A DNA stretch of 64,000 nt from Kiritimatiellia bacterium (GTDB lineage Bacteria > Verrucomicrobiota > Kiritimatiellia > JAAZAB01), in assembly GCA_028718125.1 (NCBI GenBank), contig JAQUMN010000015.1, forward strand, positions 1 through 64,000, written 5' to 3'. Of this stretch, positions 35,282-43,087 are shown in pieces; the stretch's first letter is position 1, and each line of letters opens with the position of its first letter. Below the pieces are notes generated by a model. It was not told where the DNA came from. It did not search any database and saw only the letters and a list, made by a program, of their open reading frames with translations. The translations under genes and the position numbers were made by a program.

Positions 35282-35420
35282 TTGCCCGCGAAACACGCGA
35301 AAGGAACGCTAAATATGATCGCTGGGATAATTTCATTCGCTTCCAACTCGTTTGTTGATCTATCTATTATGTAAAAAAATCTGATCCTGTTCGCGTTCCT
35401 TTCGCGTGTTTCGCGGGCAA
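35282..35420. repeat. Perfect 28-bp inverted repeat between etfB and etfA
   Basis: Left arm 35282-35309 (TTGCCCGCGAAACACGCGAA then AGGAACGC) and right arm 35393-35420 are exact reverse complements, separated by 83 bp of AT-rich DNA. It sits inside the etf operon spacer, so the mRNA would carry a long stem. Confidence 0.85.
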
Positions 35421-35436
35421 GGTTTTGTTAGTGCGC

Positions 35437-36231
35437 TTACGAAGCCGCGGCAATCACGGCATCCTTAAGTTTTTCGACCAACTGCGGCACGATTTCCTCG
35501 GGTTCCCCCTTGAAGATTTGTCCGCCCTGCCTGGCCGGCGGCGTAAATATTTTGACGACCTTGGTCGGCGACCCGTCGAGGCCCAGGTTCCCTTTTTCGG
35601 CCTTGAGATCGTCCGCTTTCCAATGGGTAATCTGCGCCTTCTTTGCGGCCAGCTTGCCCTTGAGCGAAGGCAGGCGCGGCTCATTGATTTCCTTGACGAC
35701 CGTCAGCACGCAGGGCACCGGCGCGCGGATGACCTCGGTGCCTTCTTCCAGGAGCCGCTCGCCAACCACGTGGTCGGCGCTGATTTCCTCGATCTTGCGC
35801 ACGTAGGTGATTTGCGGCAGGTCAAGGTGGGCGGCAATGCCGGGTCCCACCTGGGCAGTATCGCCGTCGGAGGCCTGCTTGCCGCACATAATCACGCCGT
35901 AATCGCCGATTTTTTTCAAGGCCATGGCAAGCGTATAGCTGGTGGCCCAGGTGTCACTGCCGGCAAAGGCCCGGTCGGAGACGAGGATGCCGGCATCCAC
36001 GCCCATGGAAATGGCCTCGCGCAGGGCGTTCTCGGCCTGGGGCGGGCCCATGGTGATGGCCGTTACTTTGCCGCCCAGTTTCTCCTTCAGGCGGATGCTC
36101 TCCTCGATGGCGTACATGTCGAAGGGATTGATGATCGAAACGACGCCCTCCCGGATCAGCGTATTGGTCTTGGGATCAATCTTGACGTCCGCCGTATCCG
36201 GAACCTGCTTTATACAAACCACGATATGCAT
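35437..36231 (-). CDS. etfB: Electron transfer flavoprotein beta subunit
   Basis: A 264-aa EtfB. The family pattern begins MHIVVCIKQVPDTADVKIDP, continues with INPFDMYAIEESIRLKE, ITMGPPQAENALREAISMG, DGDTAQVGPGIAAHL and PCVLTVVKEINEPRLPSLKG (the AMP/FAD-binding signature region). Length matches the family. It is upstream of etfA on the same strand, separated by a 222-bp spacer with a long inverted repeat, which is wider than in most etf operons. A GAGG element precedes the ATG. Confidence 0.95.
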   Translation of the reverse strand: MHIVVCIKQVPDTADVKIDPKTNTLIREGVVSIINPFDMYAIEESIRLKEKLGGKVTAITMGPPQAENALREAISMGVDAGILVSDRAFAGSDTWATSYTLAMALKKIGDYGVIMCGKQASDGDTAQVGPGIAAHLDLPQITYVRKIEEISADHVVGERLLEEGTEVIRAPVPCVLTVVKEINEPRLPSLKGKLAAKKAQITHWKADDLKAEKGNLGLDGSPTKVVKIFTPPARQGGQIFKGEPEEIVPQLVEKLKDAVIAAAS

Positions 36232-36432
36232 AAGACCTCGCTTTCTTCAAAAAGGCTGGAGACTGTAGGCTGAAGGCCATGGACCTCAACATCAAACTTG
36301 CATTCGGGATATTTTTGCTTCAGAATCTTTACTATGAAACGTTGGCCGCGATTGTAACGGTCTTGCCTTGTATTGCAAGCCGTTTTCAGATTATTTCGTG
36401 ATGGGTCAGATACGTGGGGCCTATGCCAAAAT

Positions 36433-36491
36433 GGCGCGACGCAAGGTCGCGCCCTACGACCGCAACCGCAGGGCCTCAGCTTGCTGAGGCC
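36433..36491. repeat. Two tandem perfect hairpins
   Basis: GGCGCGAC-GCAAG-GTCGCGCC (36433-36453) and GGCCTCAGC-TT-GCTGAGGCC (36472-36491). Neither has a following T-run, so terminator function is doubtful. They may be REP-like units. Confidence 0.65.
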
Positions 36492-36545
36492 ATTGTTTCC
36501 CTGACCAGGGTCAACGCCACCCCGCGAGCGGTAATAGCCGCATGA

Positions 36546-36573
36546 TTGACACCGCCCCATAACATCCTACAAT
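36546..36573 (+). promoter_or_regulatory. Near-consensus sigma70 promoter of the kinase gene
   Basis: TTGACA (36546-36551, six of six), a 16-bp spacer, TACAAT (36568-36573, five of six). The start codon at 36584 is only ten bases after the -10 box, so the transcript would be nearly leaderless. Confidence 0.6.
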
Positions 36574-36583
36574 GTGATTCGTT

Positions 36584-37924
36584 ATGCACAAACCTCCACG
36601 CCATACGCCCTTGATCCCGATCGCCGGGCTGGTGATCCTGCTGATTGCCGGCGTGGCCGTGGTCAATCTCTGGCTGCTCGTCAACCTGTACGAGAGCACG
36701 GCGCGCTCGTCCTCGGCGCTATCGGCCATCCAATACGGGCTGCTGGTGACCCGGTACCTGGAGCAACAGCCGTTTTTCAGCAAAAGCGCCATCGGCAAGG
36801 AAAATGCCGGGCAGTTCGGGCAAGTCGTGGATGCCTTGCAGATGGTGGATCCCGGCTTGGAATATGTATCGGTCAACGAACGGGGTGCCGTTGTCTATCA
36901 CAAGCAGGCGCGCCTGGCTGCGAAACCGGAAGAATCCGCCGGCGCCATCACCAACCGGGCGGAACCGGTGAGCGTGGGGCGCAAAAAACTATGGGTCGGC
37001 ACCAACATGATCCCCGTGATCACGTTCACCCGCACCTTGCGTTCCGCCGATGGCCGCTCACGCGAATTGCAGGTGGCGTTCAGCAAGAATGTATTTGAGC
37101 GCGATCATGCGGGCGCCGCCACGGCCGTGACCACGATGTTCCATATGTCGCTCCTGACCCTGGTAGTTTCGTTCGGCCTGTGCCTGCTTGTGATCATCGG
37201 CCTGGTCCGGCGCGAACTGATCTGGCAGAAACGCCAGCGCCTGAACGAGCACCTGTCCTTCGCGGGCGCCATGGCCGGCAGTATTATTCATGATTTCCGG
37301 AACCCCATGTCGGCCATGCGGCTGGATGCCCAGCTGCTCCAGAATGAAACCGCCAAGGGCCCCGCCGGCCGCCCCGAGCGGCTGATGGACCTGGCTAACC
37401 GCATTACCCAGGCCATTGACCGGATGGACACCCTGCTGGGCGAGTTCCTGGTCATTTATAACCCGGATTCCGCCATCCGGGAACGATTCGACCTTAACGG
37501 CTGCGTGCAGGATTGCATCGAGCTGGTCAAACACCGGTTTGCCAAAGCCGGGATCAAGGTTGCCCTGGAACTCTCGCCGACGCCGCTCTGCGTCCAGGGC
37601 TATCCCGTGCAATTCAAACGGGCGTTGTCAAATGTATTGAATAACGCCGAGCACTTTTCGCCCGTGGACAGCACGGTAACGGTTCAATCCCGGAAGGAGA
37701 ATGACCAGGCGATCGTGACCGTCACCGACGAAGGTCCGGGCATACCCAATGCCGACCGCGGCCGCATTTTTGAAATCTTTTTTTCCCGGCGCCCCGGCGG
37801 CACGGGCATCGGCCTGGCCCTGGCCAAAACCGCGTTGGAAAACTGCGGCGGCACTATTGACGTGGAAACACCGGCCTCCGGCAAAGGCAGTCGGTTCATC
37901 ATTCGGATCCCGATGCAGACCTGA
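36584..37924 (+). CDS. Sensor histidine kinase
   Basis: A 446-aa membrane kinase. Membrane helices at about 11-34 and 187-208 enclose a periplasmic sensor domain of about 150 residues without a recognised fold. The HisKA box IIHDFRNPMSAM has the phospho-acceptor His236. The ATPase has NVLNNAEHF (N box), DEGPGIPN (G1), IFEIFFSRR (F box) and GGTGIGLALAKT (G2). All key residues are present. A promoter ten bases upstream of the ATG implies a near-leaderless mRNA; there is no Shine-Dalgarno element. The NtrC-type regulator at 38513 is the likely partner, although about 590 bp now separate the two. Confidence 0.93.
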   Translation: MHKPPRHTPLIPIAGLVILLIAGVAVVNLWLLVNLYESTARSSSALSAIQYGLLVTRYLEQQPFFSKSAIGKENAGQFGQVVDALQMVDPGLEYVSVNERGAVVYHKQARLAAKPEESAGAITNRAEPVSVGRKKLWVGTNMIPVITFTRTLRSADGRSRELQVAFSKNVFERDHAGAATAVTTMFHMSLLTLVVSFGLCLLVIIGLVRRELIWQKRQRLNEHLSFAGAMAGSIIHDFRNPMSAMRLDAQLLQNETAKGPAGRPERLMDLANRITQAIDRMDTLLGEFLVIYNPDSAIRERFDLNGCVQDCIELVKHRFAKAGIKVALELSPTPLCVQGYPVQFKRALSNVLNNAEHFSPVDSTVTVQSRKENDQAIVTVTDEGPGIPNADRGRIFEIFFSRRPGGTGIGLALAKTALENCGGTIDVETPASGKGSRFIIRIPMQT

Positions 37925-38110
37925 CCAGGATAACCAGCCTCGTCATCAATGCCACTTCGGTCGTCAATATAGGTCGTGGTTGATGATGGGATAAAGCGGA
38001 GCGCGAGCGGGCTAACGACCCCATTGCTTATTCGCAGACTAACGTTTCTCTGACCAGCAACAAGCCATGGATCACTTGTTTTTTCTGCCCAAGCGTCATA
38101 CGATTCATAA
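37925..38110. other. Spacer without recognisable gene
   Basis: No gene is supported. Together with 38285-38512 it forms the break between the kinase and its regulator. Confidence 0.4.
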
Positions 38111-38284
38111 ATGAGCGATACACTAACTCGCCAGCAACGCAGTTGAACCATGTCTCAGGTCCGATCACATGACACAAAACCGGAATTAGCAGTTCGTTCG
38201 TTGTTGCATAGAATGGGGTATCGGTTCACGTTGCGGAGAAAGGATCTGCCGGGTAACCCAGACGTGGTGCTGCCACGTCAGTAA
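38111..38284 (+). pseudogene. vsr-like mismatch endonuclease relic
   Basis: Reading from ATG 38111 gives MSDTLTRQQRS, a TGA at 38144-38146, then TMSQVRSHDTKPELAVRS, LLHRMGYRFTLRRKDLPGN and PDVVLPRQ, then TAA at 38282-38284. This is the N-terminal half of a Vsr very-short-patch-repair endonuclease: the MS-x-V/IR-x-x-DTKPEL start, LH-x-x-GYR-x-x-L, KDLPG-PD-V-PR. The catalytic FxHGCFWHxH half is missing, and a nonsense codon lies near the start. It is a relic, presumably of a vsr-methylase restriction locus that inserted between the kinase and regulator genes. It is too short to stand out as a long open frame. Confidence 0.75.
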
Positions 38285-38380
38285 TAAGGTTAGAGCACAA
38301 CTGACAAGAAACCGCTTGATAGACAATACGGGCCACGCCCGTTGAGACCGGCCTGAAGAAACGCGTTTGTATCGGTAAGT

Positions 38381-38506
38381 ATGCTGAAATTGGACTGGAG
38401 CGTCAAGATCGAGGATGAATCAGAGTTTAAGTTCAATCCTGCGGCGTTCCTATGGGACGATAGTGAACTTTATCCTGTAATCCTTCCGTTTTTTTCATTA
38501 TCTTAA
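38381..38506 (+). CDS. Possible short ORF or gene remnant
   Basis: A 41-codon frame (MLKLDWSVKIEDESEFKFN..., ending PVILPFFSLS) with a protein-like mix of acidic and aromatic residues (AAFLWDDSELYPV). No ribosome-binding site is convincing, and I recognise no family. It may be a remnant belonging to the same vanished element as the vsr relic. Low confidence. Confidence 0.25.
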   Translation: MLKLDWSVKIEDESEFKFNPAAFLWDDSELYPVILPFFSLS

Positions 38507-38512
38507 TCACCA

Positions 38513-39862
38513 ATGAGCAAGAAAACCTCAGCCCGAATTCTGATCATCGAGGACGATCCCGACGGGCGCCGCTCCGTGGCGGAAGCCATGGAAGAAGCCG
38601 GCTATGCGGTGACGACCGCCGCCACGGGAGAAACAGGCATCCGCCTGTTCCAGGAACAGCCCTTCGATGCCGTACTTTCGGATATCCGGCTCCCGGATAT
38701 TGACGGCCAGAAAGTCCAGGAACGCCTGAAGGCGATCAACGCCGAAGTGCCGGTTCTGCTCATGACGGCCTACGGAACGGTGGCCTCCGCCGTCTCCGCG
38801 CTCAAGGCCGGCGCTTACGATTATATCCTCAAGCCGCTTAATTTGACGGATATTCAGTCCAAGGTGGCGCATGCCATCGAAAACCGGCGTCTGCGCTCGC
38901 AGGTATCGTCACTAAAAAAAGCGCTTTACGGCCGCACTATTATCGCCGTCTCACCCGGCATGGTCGAACTGCTCCGGCAGGTAAAAACCGTCGCCGCCAC
39001 CCAGGCCACGGTGCTGATTCTCGGGGAAAGCGGCGTCGGCAAGGAACTGATTGCCCGCGCCCTGCACGATGGAAGCGCCCGCGCCGATGGGCCGTTTGTA
39101 GCCGTCAATTGCGGCGCGTTTTCGGAATCTCTGCTAGAATCGGAACTCTTCGGCCATGAAAAAGGCGCATTCACCGGCGCCATCAACCGGCACGAAGGCG
39201 CCTTCGAGCGCGCCCGGGGCGGCACGCTGTTCCTGGATGAAATCGGGATCGCGCCCCCCGCCGTACAGACCAGGCTTCTGCGGGTCCTTGAAGAGCGCGA
39301 AATCATGCGCGTCGGCGGAACCCAAATGATTCCAACCGATGTGCGCGTGATTTCCGCTTCGAACCGTAACCTGGATGATCTCGTCGCCGAACGCATTTTC
39401 CGCCACGACCTGCTCTATCGGCTGCAGGTGGTGACGCTCTCCGTGCCGCCGTTACGCGAGCGGCAGGAAGATATCCGGCCCCTGGCGGATTTTTTCATCG
39501 CCGATGCATGCAATCTGCATGGCCGCCACATTGACCAAATCGAGGATGGTTTTTACAAGGTCCTGGAACGCCATCCCTGGAGCGGCAATGTCCGCGAATT
39601 GAAAAATGCGGTTGAATCCGCGGTTATCATGGCAACCGCATCCCGTCTGACCGCGGCAAGCCTTAACCTGGAGCAACCCGGCGAACGCGCACCCGCAGGA
39701 ATTGTCATCCTCCCGCAGACGACCCTGGCCGAGATCGAGCGGCAGGCGCTGCTGCAATCGCTGGAGCGCCACACCGGCAGCCGCAATCTGGCGGCGGAAG
39801 AATTGGGACTTTCCACCCGCACCATCCAACGCAAGATCAAGGAATACGACCTGCCATTTTGA
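38513..39862 (+). CDS. NtrC-family sigma54-dependent response regulator
   Basis: A 449-aa three-domain activator. The receiver (1-120) has IIEDDP, VLSDIRLPD with phospho-acceptor Asp57, MTAYGT and DYILKPL. The AAA+ domain (about 140-375) has Walker A GESGVGKE, the sigma54-contact loop GAFTGA, Walker B TLFLDEIG and the R-finger region HDLLYRLQV. A Fis-type HTH (about 415-449) reads LAAEELGLSTRTIQRKIKEYDL. It acts on RNA polymerase-sigma54 from a distant site. A perfect palindrome and a sigma54 promoter lie directly downstream in front of the Hsp20 gene, the obvious target. It is probably phosphorylated by the kinase at 36584. Confidence 0.95.
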   Translation: MSKKTSARILIIEDDPDGRRSVAEAMEEAGYAVTTAATGETGIRLFQEQPFDAVLSDIRLPDIDGQKVQERLKAINAEVPVLLMTAYGTVASAVSALKAGAYDYILKPLNLTDIQSKVAHAIENRRLRSQVSSLKKALYGRTIIAVSPGMVELLRQVKTVAATQATVLILGESGVGKELIARALHDGSARADGPFVAVNCGAFSESLLESELFGHEKGAFTGAINRHEGAFERARGGTLFLDEIGIAPPAVQTRLLRVLEEREIMRVGGTQMIPTDVRVISASNRNLDDLVAERIFRHDLLYRLQVVTLSVPPLRERQEDIRPLADFFIADACNLHGRHIDQIEDGFYKVLERHPWSGNVRELKNAVESAVIMATASRLTAASLNLEQPGERAPAGIVILPQTTLAEIERQALLQSLERHTGSRNLAAEELGLSTRTIQRKIKEYDLPF

Positions 39863-39916
39863 CACAGGCTGCTGTTTCTCTCCTAGCAGTGTGATCGAAT
39901 TCGATTCGCGGAAGGT

Positions 39917-39947
39917 GACAAAATGTCCGCTCAATGGACATTTTGTC
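39917..39947. promoter_or_regulatory. Palindromic upstream activating site
   Basis: GACAAAATGTCC (39917-39928) and GGACATTTTGTC (39936-39947) are perfect 12-bp inverted arms with a 7-bp spacer. It lies 55 bp after the regulator's stop and about 67-97 bp upstream of the sigma54 promoter, the usual place for an NtrC-family enhancer. It could also act as a hairpin terminator for the regulator, but no T-run follows. Confidence 0.65.
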
Positions 39948-40013
39948 GGGTAATTCCATAACAGCCACGCCGTCACCGGCGCGGCTACGATAATGAAATC
40001 AAGAACAGGCGGT

Positions 40014-40031
40014 CTTGGCACGATTGGTGCT
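40014..40031 (+). promoter_or_regulatory. Sigma54 promoter (-24/-12)
   Basis: TTGGCACGATTGGTGCTA: the GG and GC doublets are separated by ten bases, as required for sigma54, and the -24 element TTGGCAC is consensus. Transcription would start at about 40041, roughly 18 bases before the ATG at 40059. Confidence 0.75.
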
Positions 40032-40058
40032 ATTTATCACGAACCTTATTAAAGAGCC

Positions 40059-40913
40059 ATGGAAACGAACATTCCAAATTATGAACCTGAACCCAAACGG
40101 GAATCCAGGATCAACTGGTTCCTGATCACCGTCATTATCCTGCTTTGCATCGTATCTTTTGTGCAGGGGGTCATCCTGTTCAACATGAAAAACGAACGGG
40201 ACGGTCTTTCCATAGGCAGGATATTGCGCGAATGCTTTCAAAAAGCTTGCCCGGGCCAGCTTGGAAAAGTCCGCCAAGCGAACGTCAGCCCGCAGGATAA
40301 CCAGGTTGTTTTCTGGGAAACCACGGACGATCTCGATCAAATCCACGATCAGATTAACCGGCTGTTGCGGAATATGACCACGACCTTCGGCTCCCCCATG
40401 GCCAGCGGGCCGTTTCCCGGCATAACCATTCAACACAAGGACGCCCATCGTTCCCCGGCCATGCCGCCATCCAGCCGCGATCTGAACGAGCTTCAACGGG
40501 AAATCGAACGGATCTTCGAAGACGCCTATAACGAAAATCAGCAGAGCAGCTTGCTGTCGCGAGTTAACCACGGGTGGGACATGGTCCCATCCGCTGCGGC
40601 CATGAATATCGAAGATCGGGGCAGCAATTATGTGGTCGCCGTCGCCATGCCGGGATTTGAAAAGGAGGCAATCACGATCAGCCTGGAAGGCCGGCTATTG
40701 ATCATTGATGCCGAGCAACCGGCACGCGCACAAGCCGCGGCAACCCGGAACGTTCCAGCCGCGCACCAGGGCCGGCTCCACACGCAGATCATGATGCCGG
40801 ACAATATCGAAGGTATTGGGACGCAGGCCGTGTTTGACCATGACGTGCTCCGCGTGCACATTCCGAAGGCGGTTGAGACCAATTCACTTGTCAGGGCAAT
40901 TGCAATCCGATAA
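40059..40913 (+). CDS. Membrane-anchored Hsp20/alpha-crystallin protein
   Basis: A 284-aa protein. One membrane helix at about 19-41 (NWFLITVIILLCIVSFVQGV) anchors a large C-terminal part, by orientation probably periplasmic. Residues about 45-165 are a low-complexity linker with heptad-like helical stretches (DLNELQREIERIFEDAYNEN). Residues about 175-284 are an alpha-crystallin-type beta-sandwich: MNIEDRGSNYVVAVAMPGF and EAITISLEGRLLIIDAE, ending DVLRVHIPKA. Classical Hsp20 proteins are cytoplasmic and about 150 aa; the anchor and linker are unusual. A sigma54 promoter and palindromic enhancer precede it. It is a likely output of the kinase-NtrC system and would protect envelope proteins under stress. 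Confidence 0.82.
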   Translation: METNIPNYEPEPKRESRINWFLITVIILLCIVSFVQGVILFNMKNERDGLSIGRILRECFQKACPGQLGKVRQANVSPQDNQVVFWETTDDLDQIHDQINRLLRNMTTTFGSPMASGPFPGITIQHKDAHRSPAMPPSSRDLNELQREIERIFEDAYNENQQSSLLSRVNHGWDMVPSAAAMNIEDRGSNYVVAVAMPGFEKEAITISLEGRLLIIDAEQPARAQAAATRNVPAAHQGRLHTQIMMPDNIEGIGTQAVFDHDVLRVHIPKAVETNSLVRAIAIR

Positions 40914-40946
40914 CGTGAACAAGTTTTGTTTATATTCAGTGAAACT

Positions 40947-41034
40947 GAGATTCCTCGCAAACGCGGAATGACATGTTCGTTGTACGCGGAACGGCATATA
41001 AGATCTTGTCATTTCGAGCGTAGCGAGGAATCTC
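40947..41034. repeat. Interspersed inverted repeat (GAGATTCCTCGC type)
   Basis: GAGATTCCTCGC (40947-40958) is exactly complementary to GCGAGGAATCTC (41023-41034), and the arms continue imperfectly to about 28 bp. Related words occur at 56826-56926. It is a dispersed repeat of common type. Confidence 0.75.
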
Positions 41035-41094
41035 AACTGTCATGCCGTATAACAGAGTTGCAACCATGATCGTTACCAACAAAGGAGAGAACTG

Positions 41095-42054
41095 ATGCTG
41101 GCAGTCAAGCACCTCCAAAAAACATTCGGACTGATCCACGCGGTTCGTGATGTGTCATTTAAAGTCGCCCGGGGCGAAGTCCTCGGCTTCCTGGGTCCCA
41201 ACGGCGCGGGCAAAACCACGACCATGCGCATGATCACCGGCTTTATCCCGCCCACGGCGGGCACGGCGGAAATCATGGGGCACGATATTCAGGCGGAGCC
41301 GATTCCCGCCAAGAAGCTGATCGGGTACCTGCCGGAAAACGCCCCGGTTTATGCCGAAATGACCGTCTGGAATTACCTGGAATTCATCGCCGAAATCCGG
41401 GGCTTTAACAATCGCGCCAACCACGAGCGGGTTCAACAGACCATCGCAGACTGCCGGCTGGATGCCGTCAAGCACCAGGCCATCGGCACGCTCTCCAAGG
41501 GGTATAAACAGCGCGTGTGCTTCGCCCAGGCACTCCTGCACGATCCGCCGGTGCTCATCATGGACGAGCCCACGGACGGCCTGGATCCCAACCAGAAACA
41601 TATTGTCCGCACCATGATCCGCGACATGGCGGCGCGCAAAGCCATTGTGATTTCCACGCACATTCTCGAGGAAGTGGAGGCCATCTGCACGCGCGTCATC
41701 ATTATCCGCGACGGCACGATTGTCGCCAACGCCACGCCGACCGAACTGAAGGCTAAAAGCCGCGCGCACGGCGCGGTGGAACTGATGGTCAAGTCGACGC
41801 CCAGCGACATGTTGGCCAAGCTGGGACACACGGCCTCCGCCGCCCGCGTGGAAGTTTACCCGCCTCTGGCGGCGCAGGCGGTGACCGGAACCTCGTTGCC
41901 CCGCGTGGTGGTCTATCCCCGTGATGCCGCCCAGCTGAGCAAGGACATTATTGCGCTGGTTAAGGCCAACCCGGGGTGGGAAATATCCGCAATGAAAACT
42001 TTGGAAGGCCGACTTGATGACGTCTTCCACGAATTGACCGAAGTCAAAAATTAA
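41095..42054 (+). CDS. ABC-2 type transporter ATPase (GldA-like)
   Basis: A 319-aa ABC ATPase: Walker A GPNGAGKTT, Q-loop region YLPENAPVY, signature LSKGYKQRV, Walker B VLIMDEPTDGLDP and the switch His in VISTHI. A C-terminal extension of about 90 residues follows the nucleotide-binding domain, as in GldA and related exporters. AAAGGAGAG precedes the ATG. With the permease and the GldG-like protein it forms the three-part system known from Bacteroidota gliding loci. In organisms without gliding such systems have unclear substrates. First gene of the 41-56.8 kb cluster. Confidence 0.95.
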   Translation: MLAVKHLQKTFGLIHAVRDVSFKVARGEVLGFLGPNGAGKTTTMRMITGFIPPTAGTAEIMGHDIQAEPIPAKKLIGYLPENAPVYAEMTVWNYLEFIAEIRGFNNRANHERVQQTIADCRLDAVKHQAIGTLSKGYKQRVCFAQALLHDPPVLIMDEPTDGLDPNQKHIVRTMIRDMAARKAIVISTHILEEVEAICTRVIIIRDGTIVANATPTELKAKSRAHGAVELMVKSTPSDMLAKLGHTASAARVEVYPPLAAQAVTGTSLPRVVVYPRDAAQLSKDIIALVKANPGWEISAMKTLEGRLDDVFHELTEVKN

Positions 42055-42083
42055 CGTGGGCCATGCCCATAACTGAAAAAATT

Positions 42084-42209
42084 CTAAAATCCAAATTCCA
42101 AGGAATCATCTAATTCCAATGGAAACAAACAAAATCTTAAATTATTTTTCACCTTTGGCTTAATTGATTGGTTTTTCTTGGAATTTGGAACTTGGATTTT
42201 GGAATTTGG
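42084..42209. repeat. Inverted repeat of AT-rich intergenic family
   Basis: CTAAAATCCAAATTCCAAG (42084-42102) pairs with CTTGGAATTTGG and CTTGGATTTTGG (42177-42209). Spacers with the same ATTTGGATTT/AAATCATAAATC vocabulary recur in this cluster (about 43001, 46541, 47601 and 50695). Confidence 0.6.
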
Positions 42210-42249
42210 TTTGCGCATCAATGTTCGATGTTCACTAACAAGGAGATAT

Positions 42250-42993
42250 ATGGATTCTATACGCAACACCAAGGCCATCATCAAACGCGAGTTGGCGTCA
42301 TACTTCGAATCGCCGGTGGCCTACGTGTTTATGGTTGTATTCCTGATGCTGATCGGGTTCCTGACGTTTTTTGTAGCGCGATTTTACGAAAGCGGCCAGG
42401 CCGACTTGCGCGGATTTTTCTTCTGGCACCCGTGGATGTTTCTTATCCTCGTGCCGGCCGCCGCCATGCGGCTCTGGGCCGAAGAGCGCCGCGCCGGGAC
42501 CATTGAAACCCTGCTGACTCTGCCCGTGACGGCCACGCAGGCGATCCTCGGCAAATTTCTGGCCGCATGGATTTTCATCGGGCTCATCGTGGCATTGACC
42601 TTCCCCATCGTGCTGACTACGGTCTATCTGGGCGCCCCGGACAGCGGCGCCATCATCTGCGGCTACATCGGGAGCTTCCTGCTGGCCGGGGCCTATCTTT
42701 CGGTCGGCATGCTGACTTCGGCCCTGACACGCAACCAGGTCATCAGTTTCGTGCTCTCGCTGGTCATCTGCCTGTTTCTTCTGCTGGCCGGCTGGCCGCC
42801 AGTAACGGATCTCATGGTGCACTGGGCGCCGGAATGGCTGGTGCGCACCGTGGCGGCCTTCAGTTTTATGCCGCACTATGAGGCGTTCCAGAAAGGCGTC
42901 CTGGACCTGCGCGATTTTGCATATTACTTCAGCGTGATAATATTCATGCTGTTCGGCACGCACCTGGTGCTGGAAAACCGGAAGGCAGCGTAA
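42250..42993 (+). CDS. ABC-2 type permease (GldF-like)
   Basis: A 247-aa membrane protein with about six helices (AYVFMVVFLMLIGFLTFFVA, AWIFIGLIVALTFPIVLTTVY, YIGSFLLAGAYLSVGML, VISFVLSLVICLFLLLAGW and others). It carries the ABC-2 pattern RLWAEERRAGTIETLLTLPVT in the first cytoplasmic loop, the coupling motif of this family. AAGGAG precedes the ATG at 42250; upstream codons in frame derive from the repeat. It partners the ATPase at 41095. Confidence 0.93.
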   Translation: MDSIRNTKAIIKRELASYFESPVAYVFMVVFLMLIGFLTFFVARFYESGQADLRGFFFWHPWMFLILVPAAAMRLWAEERRAGTIETLLTLPVTATQAILGKFLAAWIFIGLIVALTFPIVLTTVYLGAPDSGAIICGYIGSFLLAGAYLSVGMLTSALTRNQVISFVLSLVICLFLLLAGWPPVTDLMVHWAPEWLVRTVAAFSFMPHYEAFQKGVLDLRDFAYYFSVIIFMLFGTHLVLENRKAA

Positions 42994-43087
42994 TCTAATT
43001 GCTGATTTGGAATTTGGGATTGCGGATTTCAAATCATAAATCAGAAATCATAAATTCGAAATAATTTAACTATAAAGGAATACCCCT

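Larger units (their letters stand above)
36232..36583. other. Divergent spacer with two hairpins and a promoter
   Basis: No gene is visible. The spacer separates divergent etfB and the sensor kinase. It holds a simple-sequence phrase near 36247-36280 also seen near 4120, two perfect hairpins (36433-36453 and 36472-36491), and a near-consensus sigma70 promoter at 36546-36573. Confidence 0.6.

Noticed and set aside
39917..39947. Intrinsic terminator for the NtrC-type gene
   Set aside because: The perfect palindrome lacks a T-run and has the spacing of an enhancer to the sigma54 promoter; terminator function is the weaker reading.
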